DNA of 64,000 bases from Marinomonas transparens (GTDB taxonomy: Bacteria; Pseudomonadota; Gammaproteobacteria; Pseudomonadales; Marinomonadaceae): positions 17,827 to 81,826 of the forward strand of contig NZ_JAEMNX010000023.1 of the NCBI RefSeq assembly GCF_016463975.1. Reading direction: 5' to 3'. Positions 25,086 to 32,891 of the stretch are shown piece by piece (the stretch's first letter is position 1; every line of letters begins with the position of its first letter). A program made the translations under genes and the position numbers. The notes under the pieces are model-generated. The model saw only the letters and a list, made by a program, of their open reading frames with translations. It made no database searches and had not been told where the DNA came from.

Positions 25086-27317
25086 TTAAAATTCCATCGC
25101 TGCTGAAAGCGTTAGCGTACGGCCTTCAACAAGGCCTAGATCATTATAACTTGCTGCTGACCAAGTCGCTTTGTCCATTAAGTTATCGATATTGGCTCGA
25201 ATGGTTAAAGGCATTGTATTAACAGTCGTCGAGTAGCGCGCTCCTAACCCGTATATGGTGTAGCCCGGTAAGGATCGCACATTGTCATTCTGTAGATATT
25301 GTTTAGAGACAGCATTGGCCTTAGCGATTACCGTCAGATTCTGAATATGAGGCATATCCCATTCTGCTCCGAGCTTAGCCTGCCATTTTGGAACACCAGC
25401 AGCCTGATTGCCTTCAGTATTGCTATCGCTCGCCGCTGTTATTTCAGCGTTAATATGGGTCACACCACCCATTAGGCGCACATTTTCAACGGGTGAGCCA
25501 AAAAAGCTCCATTCAGCACCTCTGTTACGTTGCTCTCCATAATATCCAAAGATATTAGTGTCGGTGTCAGTATAGCTATCAGGTTTTTCAATTTCATAAA
25601 GACTAACAGTATGAACAAAGTCACCATTATCTAGCTTTAGACCAATTTCCTTTTGCTTAGTCTTGTAAGGGGAGAATATTTCACCGGCATTGTCTGCACT
25701 TGTTGGTGCTGTCGCCCCTTTACTTAGCCCTTCTATGTAATTAGCATAGGCAGACACGCTATCGGTCAATTTAACCAGTAGTGCCGCAGATGGTGTTATA
25801 GCATTTTCATCGTATAATGCACCTGTTGATAATAGTCCCCCCGTTTGTTCAGTTTTGACCTCTTGATAGCGTGCCCCTAAAGTCAGTTGATATTTATCAT
25901 CCATGAAAGATAATGTATCCGCTAGTCCATAGCTTGACAGTGTGGTTTCTGTTGTCGTGAGTAAGGGGGCATTTAAGTCTAAATCAGGCGCTGCGCCCCA
26001 TACTGGATTATAAATATTAGTAGAAAATGTGCTAGCAAACCTCGTACCGTATTGATTGGCTTCTTCTTCATAGCGGGTTAGATTTGCCGCTATTTGATGG
26101 TTTACATTTCCTGTTTGGAAATGGCCGTTGAGTCCCATTTCCATAGAAACTTTTTTCCTATCATCGTCCACATACCCAAGGGGGTTATTTATGTCTCCAT
26201 TTGAATTAGATATTGTTGCTCGATCCGCACTGAGCCCTGCATAATCCCATTTAGTCATTCCTATAGAAGCATAAGCGGTCAGTTGCTCATTTATATCAAA
26301 TTCCCCGCGGGTTATTATCCCTTTCGTTTCTGAATTATAGTAAGCCCAGCTTGGGTTCAATAAAGTATTTGTATTTGGCGGGCTTGGAATATCAATACCT
26401 GTAGCAATATTTACCCCCCGAGTTGGAGCATTGACCTGTTCTTCAGTACGATAAAAGTCAGCAGATAGTCGAACTCGCTCTCCGCGCCAATCTAGTGCTA
26501 TTGAACCTAATTCTGACTCTTTTTCTTGAGAGTCTATGGTGCCGTCACCACTAAGGTAAGCGCCGTTAATTCGGACGCCAAATTGTTCATTTTCACCATA
26601 GCGACGGCCCACATCTAAATGTCCGCCCAGCTGTGAGTCTGATACATATTGGGTCGTTAATCGTGTTAGTGGGTCATTACCTGCTCGTTTGGTTGTTAGA
26701 TTAATGGAACCACCCAAAGAGCCATTGGGTGCCATACCATTGAGCATGGCGGATGGGCCTTTTAATACTTCAACACGCTCATACATTTCCGTGGCACTGC
26801 GGAAATGAGGCGCCATACCGGTTAAGCCATTGACAGTGACATCGTTACTGTCTGAGGTAAAACCTCGGATAGAATAGCTTTCACGACTTTCTCCACTGAT
26901 ATTGTTGCTATGAATAGAAGCGTCAGTGGCGCTTATGATGTCAGTAATATCTGTGGCTTGTTGGTCTTCGATAAATTTATCTGTATAGCTAATAGCGCTA
27001 AACGGGGTGTCTAAAGCATCTTTATTACCCAAAAATCCAGCGTGATTTGTTTCCAGAATTTGTCCATCAGTAGCGGAATAAATTGGATTTTCTTCACGCG
27101 CGCCCTCTACCGTAATTTCTGGAAGAGCAGCCGTCTTTTCGTCACTCGCTTCCTGTGCATAAGTAGAGGAGCTGTATACAAATACTGCTCCAATAGTCAT
27201 ACCTAAAGAGAGTGTATTTTTTGCTGACATTAGAGTGTTACGTGCAAAAGGTAGACTTTTTTGTATGTTCTCCTGTTCGCTATTACTTTTATCATTTGGG
27301 TATTGAAGTGGGTACAT
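25086..27317 (-). CDS. TonB-dependent ferric-siderophore receptor (BauA/FatA-like)
   Basis: Outer-membrane receptor of about 743 residues. A signal-type helix (SLGMTIGAVFVYSSSTYAQ) lies after an extended N-tail of about 30 residues. Then come a plug domain (DTPFSAISYTDKFIEDQQATDITDII..., VLKGPSAMLNGMAPNGSLGGSINL) and a 22-strand-type barrel ending ...RTLTLSAAMEF with the terminal Phe. I chose ATG 27317 because AGGA lies 8 nt upstream; the ATG farther upstream at 27386 falls inside a Fur-like operator, and ATG 27230 would start at the signal peptide itself. It is last in the importer operon, in the position of bauA in the acinetobactin locus. Predicted ligand: the ferric siderophore made by this island. 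Confidence 0.92.
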   Translation of the reverse strand: MYPLQYPNDKSNSEQENIQKSLPFARNTLMSAKNTLSLGMTIGAVFVYSSSTYAQEASDEKTAALPEITVEGAREENPIYSATDGQILETNHAGFLGNKDALDTPFSAISYTDKFIEDQQATDITDIISATDASIHSNNISGESRESYSIRGFTSDSNDVTVNGLTGMAPHFRSATEMYERVEVLKGPSAMLNGMAPNGSLGGSINLTTKRAGNDPLTRLTTQYVSDSQLGGHLDVGRRYGENEQFGVRINGAYLSGDGTIDSQEKESELGSIALDWRGERVRLSADFYRTEEQVNAPTRGVNIATGIDIPSPPNTNTLLNPSWAYYNSETKGIITRGEFDINEQLTAYASIGMTKWDYAGLSADRATISNSNGDINNPLGYVDDDRKKVSMEMGLNGHFQTGNVNHQIAANLTRYEEEANQYGTRFASTFSTNIYNPVWGAAPDLDLNAPLLTTTETTLSSYGLADTLSFMDDKYQLTLGARYQEVKTEQTGGLLSTGALYDENAITPSAALLVKLTDSVSAYANYIEGLSKGATAPTSADNAGEIFSPYKTKQKEIGLKLDNGDFVHTVSLYEIEKPDSYTDTDTNIFGYYGEQRNRGAEWSFFGSPVENVRLMGGVTHINAEITAASDSNTEGNQAAGVPKWQAKLGAEWDMPHIQNLTVIAKANAVSKQYLQNDNVRSLPGYTIYGLGARYSTTVNTMPLTIRANIDNLMDKATWSAASYNDLGLVEGRTLTLSAAMEF

Positions 27318-27378
27318 AATAAACATCCTATTGTTTTGATTAAAGATTACATTTAAAGGTAGTAGTAAAAGCATAAGC

Positions 27379-27397
27379 ACTAACAATAATCGTTAGT
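27379..27397. promoter_or_regulatory. Fur-like operator before the receptor gene
   Basis: A near-palindrome ACTAACAATAATCGTTAGT matching 12 of 19 Fur-consensus positions, about 60 bp before the receptor start. It suggests the receptor also has its own iron-regulated promoter in addition to read-through from the binding-protein gene. Confidence 0.55.
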
Positions 27398-27473
27398 ATT
27401 TATGGATTAAAAACACCCTTGTTGGTTTTTAATTAAGTTATTATTTACTTGTGTTTCTGGTATTAAATGGTGA

Positions 27474-28451
27474 CTAAAAATTGCTTTGATAGCCTTTCCT
27501 AACATCGTCAAGCATGATTTTTATTGACGTTGGACTTGCCGCTGCAATGTACCAAGCATCCGCATCAACAAAAATGACACGGCCATTTTTCCATGCTTTT
27601 GTCTGGCGAAGCAGTGGGTTGCTAACGTCATCAGAATTTATAACAGAACGACGTTCCATAACGGCTGTACGGTCTACAATATAAATAATATCGGGGTCCG
27701 CTTGTTGGATAAATTCACTGGAAATAGGCTGACCATGTAGCGTGGTTTCTGTCATTGTATTGGCAGGTTTCACGCCAAAATCATTAAAGATAAAGCCATA
27801 GCGTGATTGCTGCCCGAAATTTCTAAAAGCCCCGTTGTTATGCAGAACGATAAGCGCCTTTTCAGAGCGGTCTTTTGTAATATTTCGCACTTCGTTAATT
27901 TTACTCTCTAACTGCGCCACTTTTTTTTGAGCTAATTCTTCTTTATCAAAAATTTTTCCTAGCGTTAATAGGTGATTTTCTACGGTAACGACATGTTGGC
28001 TCTGACTATTTCTGAAATTCACATCAAAGTGTAGGGTCGGTGCTATTTCTGCTAGTTCTTTATAAATAGCATTATGAAGTGGTGTCATTAGAATGAGGTC
28101 CGGTTTTAGTGTATGCACACGTTCCATATTGGGCTGAACGATAGCGCCTAAATCCTGTACGTTTGGATCATTTTTATACTGGGTAAGGTAATGTGGAACA
28201 TAGTCTTTCACCATGCCAGCAATTGGAATACCTAGCTGATCTAAAAAATCCACCTCGTTCATATCAAGTGCGGCAACCCTCTGTGGTCGTTTATCAATGA
28301 CTGTCGTTCCAAGCTCATGTTTAATGGTGATCGGCGTTTCAAGAGTTTGTGAAACTTGCTGGTTTTCAAGCGTTTTTTCTTCACAGCCTTGCAATGTGGT
28401 AGCCACTAAAATGGCGAGAGCACAAGCCCAGCCTACTTTATTTAAGCTCAT
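27474..28451 (-). CDS. Siderophore-binding lipoprotein (BauB/FatB-like)
   Basis: A 325-residue class III binding protein. The lipoprotein signal (ALAILVATTLQGC, lipidated Cys at about 23) is unlike the soluble binding protein at 20709. The body has the usual ITIKHELGTTVIDKRPQRVAALD opening and an NMERVHTLKPDLILMTPL segment. FatB of the anguibactin system is also a lipoprotein. It is fourth in the five-gene permease-permease-ATPase-binding protein-receptor operon, 12 nt after the ATPase. Predicted ligand: the ferric siderophore imported by the adjacent receptor. Confidence 0.9.
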   Translation of the reverse strand: MSLNKVGWACALAILVATTLQGCEEKTLENQQVSQTLETPITIKHELGTTVIDKRPQRVAALDMNEVDFLDQLGIPIAGMVKDYVPHYLTQYKNDPNVQDLGAIVQPNMERVHTLKPDLILMTPLHNAIYKELAEIAPTLHFDVNFRNSQSQHVVTVENHLLTLGKIFDKEELAQKKVAQLESKINEVRNITKDRSEKALIVLHNNGAFRNFGQQSRYGFIFNDFGVKPANTMTETTLHGQPISSEFIQQADPDIIYIVDRTAVMERRSVINSDDVSNPLLRQTKAWKNGRVIFVDADAWYIAAASPTSIKIMLDDVRKGYQSNF

Positions 28452-28463
28452 ATATTTCTCCTT

Positions 28464-29222
28464 TTAATTGAAGTAGTTGCATAAACAACCACGTTTGCTA
28501 CGAATAATTTCAAAATTAAGTTCGTATAGGTTTCCTAAGTTTGTTTCTGTCACGACTTGTTCTGCTGGCCCACTAAAGCTAAGAGCGCCATTTTTTAGGG
28601 CGACGATATGATCAGAATAATTGGCTGCAAAATTAATATCGTGAATAACTAAAATGACGGTTCGTTTCTGTTCATCACATAGACGACGTAAGGCTTGCAT
28701 TATTTGCACGGCATGTTTCATATCAAGATTATTTAGGGGTTCGTCTAGTAGCAAAACATCGGTTTGTTGAGCAATGGTCATGGCCAAGAAGGCCATTTGT
28801 CGTTGGCCGCCACTTAATTCATCTAAATAAGCATGACGCAAATCTTCTAAGGCCAAAAAATCAATGGCCTCATCAATGATTTGGCTATCCTGTTTCGTTA
28901 AGGAGCCACGGCTATAGGGGAAGCGTCCAAAGGAGATCAGCTCTTCTACCGTCAGGCGAAGATTAAAACCTGGCGATTGACGCAGTGTGGCAACATGATG
29001 AGCGTATTCGGCAGTACGGATATCACTTATGTTTTGACCATCAAAGGATACATGGCCACTACTGGGTTCCAACAATTTTGCCATCATCATTAATAGCGTG
29101 GATTTTCCGGCGCCATTAGGCCCAATTAATGAGGTTATGCAGCCCTTTGGAAACGCTAGGCTGACATTGGTAAGTACAGACTTTTTTCCATAGTCTTTAT
29201 GGAGGTTATGAACGGTAATCAT
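28464..29222 (-). CDS. Siderophore ABC transporter ATPase (BauE/FatE-like)
   Basis: A 252-residue ATPase with Walker A GPNGAGKST (about residue 35), a Q-loop near VATLRQSP, signature LSGGQRQM, Walker B VLLLDEP and switch His in VIHDINF. Length is normal for FecE/FepC proteins. It overlaps the upstream permease by 4 nt (ATGA). It drives import through the heterodimeric permease encoded just upstream. Confidence 0.93.
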   Translation of the reverse strand: MITVHNLHKDYGKKSVLTNVSLAFPKGCITSLIGPNGAGKSTLLMMMAKLLEPSSGHVSFDGQNISDIRTAEYAHHVATLRQSPGFNLRLTVEELISFGRFPYSRGSLTKQDSQIIDEAIDFLALEDLRHAYLDELSGGQRQMAFLAMTIAQQTDVLLLDEPLNNLDMKHAVQIMQALRRLCDEQKRTVILVIHDINFAANYSDHIVALKNGALSFSGPAEQVVTETNLGNLYELNFEIIRSKRGCLCNYFN

Positions 29223-30169
29223 GAGGTCCCTCTAGTACGAGCAATCAGTGTGAGGAAGTAGATACCACACACAAGATTAACAAGAATGCTAACGCTGGTT
29301 TTATAGTTGAATACATGCTCGACAAAGAGCTGGGCCACTAAAAATATGATGATAGAAACGGCACACCCTATAGGTAATATGACTTTGTGCTTATTACTGC
29401 CCGCAAGTGCGTACGCTATGTTGGCAATGAACACTCCCATAAAGGCGGTAGGGCCGATTAAACTGGTGGAAACAGCAACGAGTATGGCAATTAAAGCGAG
29501 GTATAAGCGGACGTATTGTGGATGGTTTACCCCAAGAGACATGGACTGTTCGCGACCGAGTGACAGCACATCTAACACTGGCAATGTCTTGCGCCCAATC
29601 CACAGCACGACGGCGACGGTTAGGACACCATAGAGTAGTGTTTCAGGGTTAGATCTGTTGAATGAGGTATAACTCAGTCCTTGAAAGATTGAGAACTCAC
29701 CAGGGCTAATACTAAGTTGGATATATTGTGTGGCTGTGCCGAGCACCATGGTCAACACTAAGCCAAACAGCAGCAGCATATAGACGTCATTTTTACAGCG
29801 GGGTAAAAGCCAGTAATGAAGTGCCCATGAATACACAAGCATTAGGGCGATGGATATTAGGAAGTTGCCATTGACGCTCAGCATAGCTAGCCCATGGGCA
29901 CCTAGAATGGAGAGCAAGAGTACTTGCCATAATAAATAGACAGCCTCATAGCCCATCACAGAAGGGGCTAAAATACGATTTCCCACAATGGTTTGGAATA
30001 AAATGGCTGAAAAGGCTAAGCAAATACTCCCTAGTACAATCGTGGTTAGGCGCAGTAAACGCTTGGGAATTAAATAGTCAAAATCTAACCCTGACCCTAT
30101 CAATAAGAAGGTAAGCGCTAATACTAGGATGAGTATTGAGGTGATCCAAATTTTTACAGTAGTGTTCAT
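29219..30169 (-). CDS. Siderophore ABC permease (BauC/FatC-like)
   Basis: A 316-residue, roughly nine-helix FecCD-family permease. It has the motif AFSAILFQTIVGNRILAPSVMG near residue 53, the coupling segment LSLGREQSMSLGVN and the ATPase-side GPTAFMGVFIANIAYAL. It overlaps both neighbours by ATGA-type junctions (with the permease at 30166 and the ATPase at 29222). Pairs with the product of 30166-31107 to form the channel. Confidence 0.92.
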   Translation of the reverse strand: MNTTVKIWITSILILVLALTFLLIGSGLDFDYLIPKRLLRLTTIVLGSICLAFSAILFQTIVGNRILAPSVMGYEAVYLLWQVLLLSILGAHGLAMLSVNGNFLISIALMLVYSWALHYWLLPRCKNDVYMLLLFGLVLTMVLGTATQYIQLSISPGEFSIFQGLSYTSFNRSNPETLLYGVLTVAVVLWIGRKTLPVLDVLSLGREQSMSLGVNHPQYVRLYLALIAILVAVSTSLIGPTAFMGVFIANIAYALAGSNKHKVILPIGCAVSIIIFLVAQLFVEHVFNYKTSVSILVNLVCGIYFLTLIARTRGTS

Positions 30170-31107
30170 CTAGCGCCCCTCATGATCAATATAAGGAACA
30201 TTACGCCGCCTACGCCACCTGCGGTAAGGCCAATAGGGACTTCGAAGGGGTAAAGGATTAAGCGTCCAAAAATATCACAAAGCAGCAATAGGCAAGCGCC
30301 ACCTAAGGCAACGATAGGTAAGGTTCGTGATAAGTTTTCACCGTATTTTAGCGCGACTAAATTGGGTATCACGAGGCCCACAAAGGGGATGGCTCCGATA
30401 GTGATTACCGATGCTGCCACGGTTACGGCAACCAGTATGAGCCCTAATGCGGCTGTTGAAGCATAACCTAGCCCCAAACTGGTAGACATCTCCTCGCCCA
30501 TACCAAGTACTGTAAAGCGGTGGGCATAAAGGTAGGCTAGTATGATGATGGGCAAGATAATATAAATAAGCTCGTAATGACCCTGAACGACTCTTGAAAA
30601 GTCGCCTAACAACCAACCTTGCATACTTTGCAGAATGTTATTTTTATAGGCATAGAACTCTGCTATTGCACTCAGTACGCTGCCATACATCAATCCTAGA
30701 ACAGGGATCAGTACCGTATTTTTAAATTGAATACGGCTAATGATGGCAATAAAAAGCAGGCTTGCAGCAAAACAGAAAGCCATAGCGAATAGCATTTTAC
30801 TACTCGTGCTGGCCCCCGGGAGCATGGTCAACGCAACCAAAACCCCAAGTTTTGCCGCATCTAAACCACCAGAGGTAGCGGGTTCAACAAATTTGTTACG
30901 GACAATGTGCTGTAGGATGACACCACTAACAGATAGGCCTACTCCTGTTAGTACTAATGCAACTAAGCGTGGTATGCGGCTTGCCGTTAAGGTTAACCAT
31001 GCACTTTTAGAAGAATCGAATACATCAGACCAGACTAGTTGCTGAGCGCCAATCATAAGAGAGGCGATGCATAGCATGGCAAATAAACCAGATAACCGTA
31101 ACATCAT
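30166..31107 (-). CDS. Siderophore ABC permease (BauD/FatD-like)
   Basis: A 313-residue FecCD-family permease. It has GVGLSVSGVILQHIVRNKFVEPATSGG near residue 57, the coupling segment LGMGEEMSTSLGLG and the motif IGAIPFVGLVIPNLVAL. It is the first gene of the importer operon. A 285-bp gap separates it from the N-hydroxylase gene upstream, so it may have its own promoter. The D-C-E-B-A order equals that of bauDCEBA. Confidence 0.92.
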   Translation of the reverse strand: MMLRLSGLFAMLCIASLMIGAQQLVWSDVFDSSKSAWLTLTASRIPRLVALVLTGVGLSVSGVILQHIVRNKFVEPATSGGLDAAKLGVLVALTMLPGASTSSKMLFAMAFCFAASLLFIAIISRIQFKNTVLIPVLGLMYGSVLSAIAEFYAYKNNILQSMQGWLLGDFSRVVQGHYELIYIILPIIILAYLYAHRFTVLGMGEEMSTSLGLGYASTAALGLILVAVTVAASVITIGAIPFVGLVIPNLVALKYGENLSRTLPIVALGGACLLLLCDIFGRLILYPFEVPIGLTAGGVGGVMFLILIMRGAR

Positions 31108-31392
31108 GAGAAATATGCTTCACTTGAAGGTAAAATTTTAAACATAACAATCAGAACTCTTGTTATAAAAGAGCGGCTAGTCGTGTTATGTACAACGTTA
31201 AAACTTCTAACAATCATGACTTTAGCCAGACTGCGGGTTAATGCGGGATGACTAAAGTTTCAATTTTGCCAATATCGACTTGGGAGGGTTTAACTGAGTA
31301 ACCTGAAGAAAGAATCCATCCCATATATTTTACTAATGTACTAACCAGAAAAAGTTAAATCGGTCTCTTTTTCCAATTTGATTACGCTGTCC
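31108..31392. other. Gap upstream of the importer operon
   Basis: A 285-bp gap between the N-hydroxylase stop and the first permease start. It has separated GTTATGT / AACATAAC half-repeats (31136-31190) that could pair or bind a regulator. No convincing Fur box or ribosome-binding-site-supported gene is seen. A 37-codon frame overlapping the permease start lacks a ribosome binding site. Confidence 0.35.
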
Positions 31393-32766
31393 TTAACCAC
31401 TTTGCTTATCTAGGATTGCTCCCTCAGGAATGCCATATTGTTGAAATGAGGAGGATTTTGGCGTTCGATATATTTCTCGTTTAGCTAATTGGTTAATAAT
31501 GACCGAGTTTCGAGTAGCACCAATGCCTAAGTCTGGGGAGCCGACACCTTGTTGAAAGATTTCTGCATTTTGTATAAAAATCTTTCCTGAACCTTGATCA
31601 CACCTTTGTGCGGTAAAATCTTGTTGTACAATAAAGTCATTATTGTCATCGGTTGCTAAAATAGAGCCTTTAAATTGCTCTAACCATTGTGGCCAATCGT
31701 GAACATAACCTACTGCAGCAATAACGGCATCCGTTTCTAAAATGAAGGTTTGATCTAATTGTGTGTGTAAGCATTTTATCTGTAGCCAACCCGATTGGTC
31801 GTTCTCTTCAATAGAGACAACTTTGCAATTGGGGTTTAATAACAGCCCTGGTTTTTGACCACCAATTGAGCGCTCATATAGAAGGTCGTAGATATCAGCA
31901 ATAGTTGAAAAGCTGATGCCTTTGAATAATAAGCCCTGATCGGCAGCAATTTCACGTCGCTTATCTCTTGGGATGCTTTGAAAGTAATCCATATAAGAGG
32001 GTGTGAAGCATTCTTGACCAAGCTTCGAATACTCCATGGGGTGATAGCCCGCAGATTGAGTAATCCAACGAATTGAAGCACCGCTTTCAACTTGTTCGGC
32101 AGTAAGAGACCTAAAGAGAGCTAACACGCATTCAGCAGCACTCTGTCCTGAGCCAACGACGGTGACTTTTTGACATTGCTGTAACTTCTCTTGTAGATGA
32201 GAAAATTCAGCTGCGTGCTTAACTAAAGGATGATTACAATCTTTTAGCCATTTAGGGTAATTAGGTCTAGTGCCAACACCAATAGCAAGGTTTTGACTGA
32301 TATATTGTTTTTTCTGTCCCGTGTCCAGTTCGCTATCAATGATGAAATTATCATGATTTTTGTCATAGGAGACGTGCATGACATTCTCGCCAAAATGGCA
32401 GCTTGGTAATTGCTCGACGGCCCAGCGACAGTAGTGGTTATACTCAATTCGGGGTATTAAGAAATTTTCATAATAATAAAACTGATGTAATCGATCATGT
32501 TGATGTAAATAATTTAAGTAGCTTAACGGATGGCAAGGATCGGCCATAGTGACTAAGTCAGCAAAAAATGGAACTTGTAATGTAGTTCCAGATAACAACA
32601 GCCCTTTATGCCAATGAAACTCAGGTTTGCGCTCTAAAAAGGCTGATTTTATATCTGTTTTGTTAGACAGTAATGCCGCTAGCCCTAAGTTAAATGGGCC
32701 GATACCAATAGCTGTAATGTCCGTTGTTTGTGTATCCATACTTAAATAAGTCTCCAATATAGTCAT
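31393..32766 (-). CDS. Flavin amine N-hydroxylase (BasC-like; predicted histamine hydroxylase)
   Basis: A 457-residue NADPH/FAD monooxygenase of the lysine/ornithine N-hydroxylase family. It has an FAD motif IGIGPFNLGLAALL (about residues 20-33), substrate-side WHKGLLLSGTTLQVPF, NADPH motif VVGSGQSAAECVLALF (about 203-218) and C-terminal ATRNSVIINQLA. The family makes hydroxamate precursors from amines; with a decarboxylase of the histidine type in the same island, histamine is the likely substrate, as for BasC in acinetobactin synthesis. ATG 32739 (MDTQTTDI) is an equally possible start. It follows the Cy-Cy NRPS gene on the same strand. Confidence 0.88.
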   Translation of the reverse strand: MTILETYLSMDTQTTDITAIGIGPFNLGLAALLSNKTDIKSAFLERKPEFHWHKGLLLSGTTLQVPFFADLVTMADPCHPLSYLNYLHQHDRLHQFYYYENFLIPRIEYNHYCRWAVEQLPSCHFGENVMHVSYDKNHDNFIIDSELDTGQKKQYISQNLAIGVGTRPNYPKWLKDCNHPLVKHAAEFSHLQEKLQQCQKVTVVGSGQSAAECVLALFRSLTAEQVESGASIRWITQSAGYHPMEYSKLGQECFTPSYMDYFQSIPRDKRREIAADQGLLFKGISFSTIADIYDLLYERSIGGQKPGLLLNPNCKVVSIEENDQSGWLQIKCLHTQLDQTFILETDAVIAAVGYVHDWPQWLEQFKGSILATDDNNDFIVQQDFTAQRCDQGSGKIFIQNAEIFQQGVGSPDLGIGATRNSVIINQLAKREIYRTPKSSSFQQYGIPEGAILDKQSG

Positions 32767-32891
32767 TGTTCTTCAAAAAAATTGATGCGCGATAAACTAA
32801 TTACGTAGTAGCTCTCTTTGAAAAATGTATTATGGTTGTGTGTATTTCATTGCGTTAATGCTTGTTCGAAGCGATATCTCTATGTTGTCTA

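Noticed and set aside
31104..31217. 37-codon minus-strand frame whose stop overlaps the first importer permease start
   Set aside because: The ATGA overlap looked like a coupled leader peptide, but there is no ribosome binding site and the composition is that of AT-rich noncoding DNA.
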